From assembly GCA_027078745.1 (NCBI GenBank), contig JALWWO010000020.1, positions 214,219 through 278,218 of the forward strand: a stretch of 64,000 nt of DNA, given 5' to 3'. The position numbers and the translations under genes were made by a program. This stretch comes from Chromatiaceae bacterium. GTDB lineage: Bacteria > Pseudomonadota > Gammaproteobacteria > Chromatiales > Chromatiaceae. The notes below the pieces were generated by a model. That model was not told the DNA's origin. It saw only the letters and a program-made list of their open reading frames with translations, and ran no database searches. Positions 56,197 to 64,000 of this stretch are shown piece after piece (position 1 is the first letter of the stretch; the number at the start of each line of letters is the position of its first letter).

Positions 56197-57170
56197 CGGC
56201 GGGTTGGGTTGCCGCGCTCTAGCAGGAAGATCAGAACGATGCCCAGAGCAGCGAGACCCAGGGCCGGCCAGAGCTGGGGATCTGGGCTGGTGCCCAAGAG
56301 CTGATCCGCGGGCAGGGTGCTGTAGTCCCAGGGCCAGCGGTTCTGGGTGAGCAAGGGCAGCTGCTCCCCCCGGTGGTTCCGGGTCCAAGCCAACACCTGC
56401 TTCCAGGGCCAGACCCGATGGAGAGAACCGAGCATCACCCCCACCAGGGCGGCGACGGTGCAATCGTGATACCGGTGCAGCAGCCAAGCGAGCACCCGAG
56501 AAAAGCTCAGTAGACCCAGCAGGGCACCGGCCCCGAAGAGCAGGAGCACGCTGAACCGGAGTTCGCTGACGGCGCTGAGCACGGTTGGATAGAGGCCCAG
56601 CAACACCAGCAGGAAGCTGCCGGAAATCCCGGGCAGAATCATGGCACAGATGGCGATGCTTCCGCCCAAAAAGAGAAACAGGGGGCTGGGTTCCAGTGCT
56701 AGGGGCGTGCTCCGGCTGATCCCGTAGGCGACCAGGGCACCCAGAAGCAGAGCCAGGATCTTTTCCCAAGACCAGCCCCCGATGCGTCGCCCGATCAAGT
56801 GCGCCGAGGCCAGTACCAGCCCGAAGAAGAAAGACCAGAGCAAGATGGGTTGCGTGGCCAGCAGCCAGAGGAGCAAGCGGGACAGGGAAAGGATGCTCAG
56901 CCCGATGCCCAGGACCAGGGCTAGGAGAAAATCACCGTGAATCCGCACCCAGAAGGCCCGGAAGCCCGAGCGGAACAGATCCAGGGCAGCGGGCCCCAGC
57001 GCTGCCAGTGCATCGATCAGTTCCTCATAGATCCCGCTGATCATGGCGATGGTTCCGCCGGAAACCCCGGGCACCACATCCGCCGCGCCCATGGCCGCCC
57101 CCCGCAGCCCGATGCCCAGATAGGCCCGCCATGTTCGGGAACGCCCCCTGGTCTGCGCTGTCCGATGCAA
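56193..57170 (-). CDS. DUF368 polyprenyl-phosphate transporter family protein
   Basis: The 325-aa protein has around nine membrane helices. The family signature [19 protein letters not shown] near the N-terminus and the repeated [14 protein letters not shown] in the second half are both seen. Members of this family (PopT) have been shown to recycle undecaprenyl phosphate across the membrane. The start was placed at the TTG 57170, which has GGGGAG eight bases upstream; the longer GTG frame to 57227 would run into the divergent moxR gene. Confidence 0.88.
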   Translation of the reverse strand: MHRTAQTRGRSRTWRAYLGIGLRGAAMGAADVVPGVSGGTIAMISGIYEELIDALAALGPAALDLFRSGFRAFWVRIHGDFLLALVLGIGLSILSLSRLLLWLLATQPILLWSFFFGLVLASAHLIGRRIGGWSWEKILALLLGALVAYGISRSTPLALEPSPLFLFLGGSIAICAMILPGISGSFLLVLLGLYPTVLSAVSELRFSVLLLFGAGALLGLLSFSRVLAWLLHRYHDCTVAALVGVMLGSLHRVWPWKQVLAWTRNHRGEQLPLLTQNRWPWDYSTLPADQLLGTSPDPQLWPALGLAALGIVLIFLLERGNPTRR

Positions 57171-57201
57171 GATATTGACTCCCCGACAGGATGGAAGATT
57201 G

Positions 57202-58200
57202 ATGCAGTCTACAGAAGCCTTAGCCACCTTGGAACCGGAACAATTGCGACAGGATTTTCAGCGGTTGCGTCGCCAGGTGGCCCAGCAAATCCTAGGTCAG
57301 GAAGCCCTGATCGAACGCCTACTCATCGCCTTGCTCGCCGATGGTCATCTCTTGGTAGAGGGTGCGCCGGGATTGGCGAAGACCAAAGCCATCAAAGCCC
57401 TGGCTTCTGGGCTGGAAGGGGATTTCCACCGCATCCAGTTCACACCGGATCTGTTGCCCGCCGATCTCACGGGCACCGAGATCTATCGCCCCCAGGACGG
57501 CAGCTTCCGTTTTGAGCCCGGGCCGATCTTCCACAATCTGCTCCTGGCGGACGAGGTGAACCGCGCGCCGGCCAAGGTCCAATCCGCCCTGCTGGAAGCC
57601 ATGGGAGAACGGCAGGTGACCATCGGTCGGAAGACCTATCCCCTGCCCCGCCTGTTTCTCGTCATGGCCACCCAGAATCCCATCGAGCAAGAGGGCACCT
57701 ATCCGCTGCCGGAAGCCCAGTTGGATCGCTTCCTCCTGCATGTGCGGGTGGATTATCCCGATCAGGCCACGGAAAAGGCGATCCTTGCCCTCAGCCGTCG
57801 GGAAGCCCGCACCTCAGCACCGGCGCGGCTTGAAGCGCCCCTGACTCAGCAGCGCATCTTCGCCGCGCGGCAGGCGACCTTGGATCTCTACCTCTCTCCA
57901 GATGTGGAGGACTATTTGATTCAACTGGTCATAGCGACTCGGCAGCCGGTGCGCTACAGCAACGAACTGGCATCCTGGCTGCGGTTCGGTGCCAGCCCTC
58001 GGGCGACCCTTGCCCTAGATCGCTGCGCCCGAGCGCGGGCTTGGCTGGCGGGGCGGGATTATGTTTCCCCGGAGGATCTACAGGATCTCGCGCCGGATGT
58101 GCTGCGCCATCGGGTGCTGCTCTCCTATGAAGCGGAGGCAGAGGGGCGCACGCCGGATCAGTTCGTGGAAGCGCTGCTCCGCGCGGTGCCCGTGCCCTAG
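57202..58200 (+). CDS. MoxR family AAA+ ATPase
   Basis: The 332-aa AAA+ ATPase has Walker A GAPGLAKTKA and Walker B LLLADEVNRAP, sensor 1 ATQNPIEQEGTYPLPEAQLDRF and a C-terminal lid domain. MoxR proteins act as chaperones that load metal or assemble partner proteins, usually with VWA-domain proteins; none of these partners is adjacent here. GGAAGA precedes the ATG at 57202. The stop is shared with psd through CTAG. Confidence 0.92.
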   Translation: MQSTEALATLEPEQLRQDFQRLRRQVAQQILGQEALIERLLIALLADGHLLVEGAPGLAKTKAIKALASGLEGDFHRIQFTPDLLPADLTGTEIYRPQDGSFRFEPGPIFHNLLLADEVNRAPAKVQSALLEAMGERQVTIGRKTYPLPRLFLVMATQNPIEQEGTYPLPEAQLDRFLLHVRVDYPDQATEKAILALSRREARTSAPARLEAPLTQQRIFAARQATLDLYLSPDVEDYLIQLVIATRQPVRYSNELASWLRFGASPRATLALDRCARARAWLAGRDYVSPEDLQDLAPDVLRHRVLLSYEAEAEGRTPDQFVEALLRAVPVP

Positions 58201-59042
58201 CAGGTGCCCAGGCCCTGGCCCATCCGCACCGGCATGCCCGGACGCAGTGAAGAATCCCAGCGCAGATCCGGTGGGAACAGCAGGATCACAGTGGAGCCCA
58301 GGTTAAAGCGCCCCATCTCTTCCCCCCGCGCGAGCCGGATCCGACCGGAAGGGCGCTGCACCCGAGGCGGTCCGCTCGGCGGAATCACCCGACCCGCCCA
58401 GACGGTTTCCATGCTGCCCACGAAGATGGCCCCCACCAGGATCAGGGCGAAAGGCCCTTGCGTCCCCTCGAATAGGCAGATCAAGCGCTCGTTCCGGTTA
58501 AAGAGCCTGGGAATCCGGGCGACGGTGATGGGATTGACGCTGAACAACCGGCCGGGCACCGGCAGCATGGCTTGCAATACCCCGTCTACGGGCATGTGCA
58601 CCCGATGGTAATCCCTGGGGGAGAGATAGAAAGTGGCGTATTGCCCACCGGAGAACTGGGCCGCCCAGTCTTCCCGACCTCCGAGCAGCCCGACCAAGTC
58701 ATAGGTCATGCCCTTCGCCTGATAGAGCTGATCCCCTGCGATGGTCCCGAACTGACTCAGGACCCCATCCACCGGCGCGAGCAACTGGGGAACCGGTGCC
58801 AGGGGTCTAGCCTCAGGGCGCAGGGCGCGAGTGAACAGATCGTTCCAATGCGCATAGCGATCCGGATCCGGTTCCAGGGCTTCCGCCATGTTGAGGGAGA
58901 ATCGCCGCACGAAGCCGTGGATCAGCAGCCTTTTCAGGGGTGACCATTGGATGCGCGCCACCCGGAACATGAGCGCCGAGAGCAGATGATGGGGCAGCAC
59001 CCATTGCAGACCGGCGAAGAGCTGAGGAAGCAGATCAGCCAT
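58197..59042 (-). CDS. psd: phosphatidylserine decarboxylase
   Basis: Makes phosphatidylethanolamine at the inner membrane. The 281-aa proenzyme has the self-cleavage site LGST at about 248-251, which forms the pyruvoyl group, and the catalytic RDYHRVHMP with DGVLSQFG. The overlap with the upstream SCO-like gene is 8 bases. Its stop is shared with the convergent moxR gene. Confidence 0.96.
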   Translation of the reverse strand: MADLLPQLFAGLQWVLPHHLLSALMFRVARIQWSPLKRLLIHGFVRRFSLNMAEALEPDPDRYAHWNDLFTRALRPEARPLAPVPQLLAPVDGVLSQFGTIAGDQLYQAKGMTYDLVGLLGGREDWAAQFSGGQYATFYLSPRDYHRVHMPVDGVLQAMLPVPGRLFSVNPITVARIPRLFNRNERLICLFEGTQGPFALILVGAIFVGSMETVWAGRVIPPSGPPRVQRPSGRIRLARGEEMGRFNLGSTVILLFPPDLRWDSSLRPGMPVRMGQGLGTC

Positions 59043-59667
59043 GGGCAGGTACCAGTTGTTCCAAGGGCCAATCCGAAAGGATGACGAGATCCCCAGCGAT
59101 GGCGGCGGGCGACCGATCGGGCGGGAAGAAGGCTAAGCCCGTTCCATCCGGTGCGATGAGATAGAACCCCGCCTGGTCCGGGACTTCAGGGGAGGTACCC
59201 AAGGCTTCGGCAAGCAGAGCCACCGCTTCCCCGAACAACAGGTGCAGTTTGGGGGAAAGCCGCCGGAAAGCCCAGGCGGTGTTTGGATCCTGATGCGCTG
59301 CCAGGAGCAGCAGTTGCAATTGTTCCTGCAATCGGGGCTGATTTCCCAGATGACCGGCGACCGCCATCAGACGGTTGGCGGCGAGCTGGCCTCGCGCGCT
59401 TTCGATCGGGGCGAAGGCCAGCAAGGTCCAATGATCCCGAAGATCCTGCTGCCCGAAGGTGCCGCCGGTGGCTCGCTGCAACCTAAAGTCGGGCAAGATG
59501 GGGGGCGGCCGGAGCCAGATGCCGGAAATCGCCGGCGGGCCGGCCCCGTATTGATACCGGTTGCCCCAGTAGTAGCCCAAAAGAAAGGTGCCCAGAGCGC
59601 AGACCGTGAGCACCAGCCGCACCCAGAAAGGCCAGGCGGGGCGGCGCTTGGGACTAGGCTTGACCAA
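59035..59667 (-). CDS. SCO1/SenC-like thioredoxin-fold protein without copper-binding cysteines
   Basis: The 210-aa protein has one N-terminal membrane helix (about 16-35) and an SCO/thioredoxin-like domain (ILPDFRLQRATGG, WTLLAFAPIESARG, YLIAPDGTGLAFF). The normal CxxxC of SCO proteins would fall in the AFAPIESARG turn but reads without Cys, and the whole mature domain has none. The start is a TTG at 59667 overlapping the aminotransferase gene. Such degenerate SCO proteins may be structural or regulatory in cytochrome oxidase assembly. Confidence 0.7.
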   Translation of the reverse strand: MVKPSPKRRPAWPFWVRLVLTVCALGTFLLGYYWGNRYQYGAGPPAISGIWLRPPPILPDFRLQRATGGTFGQQDLRDHWTLLAFAPIESARGQLAANRLMAVAGHLGNQPRLQEQLQLLLLAAHQDPNTAWAFRRLSPKLHLLFGEAVALLAEALGTSPEVPDQAGFYLIAPDGTGLAFFPPDRSPAAIAGDLVILSDWPLEQLVPAHG

Positions 59668-60838
59668 GAGCCGCGTGCGCCTGCGCCAGCGCCTCGTTCA
59701 GATCCACCTTTGCGCCCAGATCGTTGAGCACAGAGCCCAAGGCGCTGATGCAGAAGAGCACGTTTTCCGGTCGGCTGCTGTAGCCCATGAGGCCGATGCG
59801 CCAGACCTTGCCTGCCAGCTCTCCCAGCCCCGCACCGATCTCCAGATTGTATTGATGGAGCAACCGGCTGCGCACAGCGGCATCTTCGATGCCTTCGGGG
59901 ATGGAAACCGTGTTCATCTGGGGCAGGCGTTCCGACTCGGGCACGATGAACGACAGGCCCATGACTTCCAAACCCGCCCGCAAGGCCAAATGATTCCGCT
60001 CGTGGCGCGCCCAAGCCTGTTCGATGCCTTCTTCCTGCAACAGCAAAAGGGCTTCGTGCAGCCCGTAGAGGGCGTTGATGGGGGCGGTGTGATGATAGGA
60101 ACGCTGCTGATTGCTGCCCCAGTAGCTCATGACCAGATTCAGATCCAGGAACCAGCTCTGAATCTTCGTCTTTCGGTTCCGCACCTTTTCCAAGGCCCGC
60201 TCGTGAAAGCTGATGGGGGCCAAGCCCGGGGTGCAGGACAAGCATTTCTGGGTGCCCGCATAGACCGCATCCGCTTCCCAAGCATCCACTTCCACCGGAC
60301 AGCCCCCCAGGGAAGTCACTGTATCCACGATGGTCAGGCAATCATGGGCATGGGCGATCTCGATGAGGGTCTTCGCATCCGAGCGCGCGCCAGTAGAAGT
60401 TTCCGCGTGGACAAAGGCCACGAGCCGGGCATCGGGATGAGCTTTCAGGGTGTCTTCCAGCTTCTGGGGGTCCACTGCCCGCCCCCAGGGATCCGAGACC
60501 ACCACCGCCGTGCCGCCGGTGCGCGCCACATTCTCCTTCATGCGGCCGCCGAACACCCCGTTGATGCAGACGATGACCTTGTCCCCAGGCTCCACCAGAT
60601 TGGCAAAGCAGGTTTCCATACCGGCGGAACCCGGGGCGGAGACAGGCATGGTCAGGGGGTTCTGGGTGCGGAAGGCATAGCGCAACAGTTCCTTCAGTTC
60701 CTCCATCATGGCCACGAACTGGGGGTCGAGATGGCCGATGGTGGGGCGGGAGAGGGCTTCTAGGATGCGGGGATGCACATCGGCGGGACCTGGGCCCATG
60801 AGGGTTCGGACTTGGGGATGGAAGGAACGGATCGTCAT
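59654..60838 (-). CDS. class V aminotransferase (alanine/serine-glyoxylate type)
   Basis: PLP enzyme of the class V family, 394 aa. The PLP lysine is in AGTQKCLSCTPGL and the substrate-region motif GPGPADVHPRILEA is close to the N-terminus. It likely transaminates glyoxylate with alanine or serine, giving glycine. With glcDEF in the same window this would complete a path from glycolate through glyoxylate to glycine, as in photorespiration; linkage is by function, not operon. Confidence 0.88.
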   Translation of the reverse strand: MTIRSFHPQVRTLMGPGPADVHPRILEALSRPTIGHLDPQFVAMMEELKELLRYAFRTQNPLTMPVSAPGSAGMETCFANLVEPGDKVIVCINGVFGGRMKENVARTGGTAVVVSDPWGRAVDPQKLEDTLKAHPDARLVAFVHAETSTGARSDAKTLIEIAHAHDCLTIVDTVTSLGGCPVEVDAWEADAVYAGTQKCLSCTPGLAPISFHERALEKVRNRKTKIQSWFLDLNLVMSYWGSNQQRSYHHTAPINALYGLHEALLLLQEEGIEQAWARHERNHLALRAGLEVMGLSFIVPESERLPQMNTVSIPEGIEDAAVRSRLLHQYNLEIGAGLGELAGKVWRIGLMGYSSRPENVLFCISALGSVLNDLGAKVDLNEALAQAHAALGQA

Positions 60839-60907
60839 GAAAACACCTCAAGAACAGTTCAGAACTGCCGCGCAGTGTATCGGCACCGCTTCGGCGAAGC
60901 AATGAAA

Positions 60908-62023
60908 TTAAAAATTGTAGCCCATGCGTAGGCCCGCAATCCAAGCGGAGCCATCCAGATCGAAACCGCTGTTGCGGATCCACTGGATATCGGGAGAAAT
61001 GTGGAACTTTGGGAAGGGATCGAACCGAACATAGGCTTCAAATTGCAGGGTCGCCTCGACCGATTCCAGATCCCCTGAAGCACCGGTGCGGGCAACGCCC
61101 AAGCCAAAAGTGGCGAAATCACAGGGATATTCCAGGGCGAGGGCTTGGAAATCCGCCGCTTTGGATACCTTAGCATTGGTCCAGCCCAGGCGCAGATTCC
61201 AGCGGATCGGCCCTGCGCTGCCATCCGCCACTCCATAGACACCCCAGTTGCTGTTCGGCCCTTGTTGGCCGTCCAGGCGTTCATGGGACGCGGTGTTAAC
61301 CCAGGCCCCCAGACGAACGGTATTTCCCCCCAAAAACCCGTAGCCCTCCGCGGCGATGAACGCGCCATCGCCCGAATGACTGAGATCGAAAAGCCTATCG
61401 TATTTGCCCCCATCGTCCGCTAATCCGTGGGAACGGCTCAGCACCAGGCTGCCCCCGATGCCCTGGCCGGCTTCCAGGTGCCAAGCCGCACCTAGGGTAT
61501 AGTCCGGAAATTCGATGCTGGGATTGTTGACCAGTCCAACCCCTAGAAATTGAGCGGTCTCATCGTTGGCGATCGCGCTGGTGTCGAGAAAGCCCGTGGG
61601 ATCGATCAATCCCAAAAAGAGCTTTCCACCCCACAGGGGAAGGGCGTAATGCAGTTCGGAAAGCTGCAACCGACCCTTTCCATTGCGAGTTAAAGCCGTG
61701 CCCACATCCGCATTGGACTCCGGCAGAAAGCTGGATATACCCCAGTTCCCCGGCGTGGTGCTGCCCTCTATGTAGAGGGTCCAGACCCCCGGGCCCAGGG
61801 GCAGGTTGAACAATAAATCTAGGGAACCGGAAAATTCGTCCTTGATCTGTCGATCGTCTGCATGTTGTGCGGTGACGATCATGCCACCTTCAAAGGATAA
61901 TTCCTGAAACACCCCCATCACGCTGCCATGGCGCACATCCTGGGGATCTGCTCGGAGGGGAAGCGCCCCGAAGAGACTGAGCAGAAGAGCAGTGGAAAGC
62001 CGGAGACTCATCGGGAAAGACAT
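60908..62023 (-). CDS. OprB-like outer-membrane porin
   Basis: The 371-aa protein has a signal peptide (LRLSTALLLSLFGALPLRA) and an outer-membrane beta-barrel pattern of alternating hydrophobic strands ending in the terminal Phe of GYNF. The region SPDIQWIRNSGFDLDG resembles the carbohydrate-selective porin (OprB) C-terminus. The ATG at 62023 has AGGTG eight bases upstream. A Fur-type box lies 36 bases before the start, so iron repression is likely. Confidence 0.85.
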   Translation of the reverse strand: MSFPMSLRLSTALLLSLFGALPLRADPQDVRHGSVMGVFQELSFEGGMIVTAQHADDRQIKDEFSGSLDLLFNLPLGPGVWTLYIEGSTTPGNWGISSFLPESNADVGTALTRNGKGRLQLSELHYALPLWGGKLFLGLIDPTGFLDTSAIANDETAQFLGVGLVNNPSIEFPDYTLGAAWHLEAGQGIGGSLVLSRSHGLADDGGKYDRLFDLSHSGDGAFIAAEGYGFLGGNTVRLGAWVNTASHERLDGQQGPNSNWGVYGVADGSAGPIRWNLRLGWTNAKVSKAADFQALALEYPCDFATFGLGVARTGASGDLESVEATLQFEAYVRFDPFPKFHISPDIQWIRNSGFDLDGSAWIAGLRMGYNF

Positions 62024-62058
62024 TATGAACACCTGTATAGCAGAAGATTATTCCTAGT

Positions 62059-62073
62059 TGAGAATTATTATCG
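62059..62073 (-). promoter_or_regulatory. Fur-type box ahead of the porin gene
   Basis: On the minus strand CGATAATAATTCTCA matches the 7-1-7 Fur consensus TGATAATnATTATCA at 12 of 14 fixed bases. It lies 36 bases upstream of the porin start within an AT-rich promoter region, in a place where Fur would block transcription when iron is plentiful. Confidence 0.6.
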
Positions 62074-62159
62074 TTTCATACCCTCTGCAAAGAACACCTT
62101 TTTCTGTGCTGGTTTTCTTGTGCGAATACAGGGCATTTCCGGCAGCTACCAGCTTCGCG

Positions 62160-63452
62160 TCAAAGCTGCACCGCCGCTTCCGGCGGAAAGCGGCACTGAA
62201 ACACGGACCCTTGCCCCAGCTCGCTGGCGATGAGCAACCGAGCGTCGTGGCGCTGCAAGATGTGATTGACGATGGCAAGGCCGAGCCCCGTGCCTCCCGA
62301 AGCGCGGGACCGGGCTTTGTCCACCCGATAGAATCGTTCGGTCAACCGAGGGATGTGCTCTGGTGGGATGCCCTCCCCGTTGTCCGCCACCGTGAACACG
62401 GGTGCACCCTCTTCCCGATGCCAGCGGATTTGAATCCGGGTGCCCGGCGGCGTGTGAATCACCGCATTGAAGATCAGATTGGAAAAAGCGCTGCGGATTT
62501 CCCCAGGATTGGCCAACAGCCCGAGCCTCTCATCCAGTTCCCAATGCAGGGCATGACGGCCTCTGCTCAACACTTCCGCTTCCTGGGCGATCGCACGGAT
62601 TGCTTCAGGCACTGGCACTCGAACCAGATCCTCCGATCGGTCTTCCATCTCCAGACGGGACAGAGTGAGCAGGTCTTCCACGATGGCCCGCATCCGTTCC
62701 GCCTGATTGCTCATGAGCTGCAAGGGGCGTTGATGGGCGGCGGGGGTTTGGGGGGAATCGCTCAGGGTCTCCAGAAAGCCGGTGAGCACGGTCAGGGGCG
62801 TCCGCAGTTCATGGGAAGCGTTGGCGATGAAATCCCGGCGAATGCGGTTGAGGTGATAGACCGCTGTGCGATCCCGCGCCACGATCAGGCGCTGCCGCTT
62901 CCGTTCGCCGAAGGGGTTAACCCGCAGGGAAAGCATCAGGGCGCGGTTGTGGTTGGGCAAGAGGTCCAAGGGACGGTTGAATTCTCCAGTGTCTAGGAAA
63001 GCCTTCAGCTGGGGATGGTCAAAGCAGTCCGTGAACCGGCGCCCCTCATCCTCCGGCCAATGGATATTCAACAGTTCTCGGGCAGCGGGATTCGCCCATT
63101 CGATCCGCTGCCGCTTGTCCAACACCACCAGGGCATCGGGGATGGAATGGGCTGCTTCCCGAAATCGGCGCTGAAACCGGAGCTGGCGTTTCCGGCGCTT
63201 CCGATTGCCTTGCTGGTAGCGGGCGATGGTCCGATAGAGTTCCCCCCACAGCCCCCAGGGAAAGGGGGGGCTGAGGTAATGACGGCGGCGGAGCAGGCGG
63301 ATCAAGCGCACGAGCTGGAACAGATGGCGGAGAAGGCATGCTCCCATGCCCAGAGCCAATGCCCAGGCCCAGGAGAAGCCGAAGGCTTGGAGAAGCAGCA
63401 CCAGCCCAGCGCAGGCGACGAGGCAAGAACCCTCTACCTGAGATGGGCGCAT
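62160..63452 (-). CDS. phoR: phosphate regulon sensor histidine kinase PhoR
   Basis: The 430-aa kinase has two N-terminal membrane helices (about 10-48), a charged linker, a PAS domain (about 98-195), a HisKA domain with H214 in FIANASHELRTPL, and an ATPase domain with NLIFNAVIHT, DNGEGIP and GGTGLGLAIV. It is 12 bases downstream of phoB on the same strand, the standard phoB-phoR pair. It would phosphorylate PhoB on low phosphate. Confidence 0.95.
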   Translation of the reverse strand: MRPSQVEGSCLVACAGLVLLLQAFGFSWAWALALGMGACLLRHLFQLVRLIRLLRRRHYLSPPFPWGLWGELYRTIARYQQGNRKRRKRQLRFQRRFREAAHSIPDALVVLDKRQRIEWANPAARELLNIHWPEDEGRRFTDCFDHPQLKAFLDTGEFNRPLDLLPNHNRALMLSLRVNPFGERKRQRLIVARDRTAVYHLNRIRRDFIANASHELRTPLTVLTGFLETLSDSPQTPAAHQRPLQLMSNQAERMRAIVEDLLTLSRLEMEDRSEDLVRVPVPEAIRAIAQEAEVLSRGRHALHWELDERLGLLANPGEIRSAFSNLIFNAVIHTPPGTRIQIRWHREEGAPVFTVADNGEGIPPEHIPRLTERFYRVDKARSRASGGTGLGLAIVNHILQRHDARLLIASELGQGSVFQCRFPPEAAVQL

Positions 63453-63464
63453 CTCGGTTCGGAA

Positions 63465-64000
63465 TCAGTCCTTATCGGAAAAGCGATAGCCCAGACCGCG
63501 AACGGTTTGTAGCAAGCGGTCGTGTCCGGTAGGTGCCAGGGCTTTGCGCAGGCGGCGGATGTGCACATCCACCGTGCGTTCCTCCACATAGACTTGATCG
63601 CCCCACACTTGATCCAAGAGTTGGGCGCGGCTGAAAGCGCGATCTCGGTGCGTCATGAAGAAATAAAGCAATCGGTATTCCGTGGGGGCCACATGGATGG
63701 GCTGGCCATTGGCGCTCACCCGATGGCTTCGATGATCGATGCACAGCCCATCGATTTCTACCCATTCCGAAGATTCTTCCGAGCGCGATCGGCGCAGCAC
63801 TGCTTGGACCCGAGCCACCATTTCCCGCGGGGAAAAGGGCTTGGCGATGTAATCATCCATGCCGCTCTCCAACCCCCGAATTCGGTCCTCTTCCTCGCCC
63901 TTCGCACTGATCATAATGATGGGCAAGGCTCGGGTCTTAGGATTCTGCTTCAACTGCTGCGCAAAGGTGAGACCGGAACGCCCGGGAAGCATCCAGTCGA
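63465..64000 (-). CDS. phoB: phosphate regulon response regulator PhoB, N-terminal part beyond the window edge
   Basis: The visible part holds the end of the receiver domain, beginning DWMLPGRSG. The Asp at 63996-63998 is the expected phosphoacceptor. [27 protein letters not shown] supplies the Thr/Ser and Lys switch region, and a winged-helix DNA-binding domain ([27 protein letters not shown]) completes the C-terminus. The first 50 or so codons lie outside the window. Confidence 0.95.
   Translation of the reverse strand, partial: DWMLPGRSGLTFAQQLKQNPKTRALPIIMISAKGEEEDRIRGLESGMDDYIAKPFSPREMVARVQAVLRRSRSEESSEWVEIDGLCIDHRSHRVSANGQPIHVAPTEYRLLYFFMTHRDRAFSRAQLLDQVWGDQVYVEERTVDVHIRRLRKALAPTGHDRLLQTVRGLGYRFSDKD

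Overview
The window is chromosomal DNA of high GC content, densely packed with genes, from a gammaproteobacterium. The block coaBC-dut-algC-argB with nearby pyrE, the dnaB-alr pair, rpmB-rpmG, miaB-phoH and phoB-phoR are arrangements known from that class. A periplasmic high-potential iron-sulfur protein (HiPIP), a 2-oxoacid:ferredoxin oxidoreductase (korAB), a DUF302 protein, and a glycolate oxidase operon (glcDEF) plus a class V glyoxylate aminotransferase suggest an autotrophic sulfur- or metal-oxidising or phototrophic lineage. That physiology is inference, because no RuBisCO or sox gene lies in the window. There is no prophage, insertion sequence, rRNA operon or CRISPR array.

Layout. 1-5.2 kb: phoH (cut by the edge) and miaB on minus; manC/algA-type enzyme and ychF on plus; a DsbD_2/SafE-like membrane protein on minus. 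5.2-13.3 kb: pyrE and a DUF4124 coiled-coil protein on plus, then argB, an AlgC-like membrane fusion, dut and coaBC on minus, and radC on plus. 13.3-17.3 kb: rpmB-rpmG, then a three-domain LplT-Aas lysophospholipid repair protein on minus. 17.3-23.8 kb: glnE, ilvE, a CHCC zinc-finger protein, dnaB and alr on plus. 23.8-31.7 kb: an accessory-looking stretch of coiled-coil, HPP, CBS, CopD-like, lytic transglycosylase, hemerythrin, DUF4124-protease, Gly-rich and lipoprotein genes. 31.7-36.9 kb: dapE, dapD and accA on minus, a wrecked arfB-type release factor gene, and mutL. 36.9-42.6 kb: a plus operon of korA, korB, a ferritin-like protein, a small protein, a membrane-anchored SMC/RecF-like ATPase and a glycine-rich membrane protein. 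42.6-46.1 kb: a YcbK-like Tat peptidase, an FNR-type site with a structured leader ahead of two unknown membrane proteins, HiPIP and tRNA-Leu. 46.1-54.5 kb: M1-type peptidase, dcd, HNH protein, DUF302, pdxH and glcDEF. 54.5-64 kb: purKE, DUF368 (polyprenyl-phosphate transporter family), MoxR, psd, an SCO-like protein without cysteines, a class V aminotransferase, an OprB-like porin under a Fur-type box, and phoR-phoB (cut by the edge).

Most striking: the AlgC-like protein keeps the family fold and its metal loop but lacks the catalytic phosphoserine, the sugar loop and the phosphate loop, and it is fused to a membrane sensor-like half, so it looks like a pseudoenzyme. The arfB-type gene is a clear pseudogene. 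A hemerythrin, a ferritin-like protein and an SCO-like protein have each lost expected metal ligands. Several convergent gene pairs share their stop codons through a 4-base CTAG or CTAA overlap.
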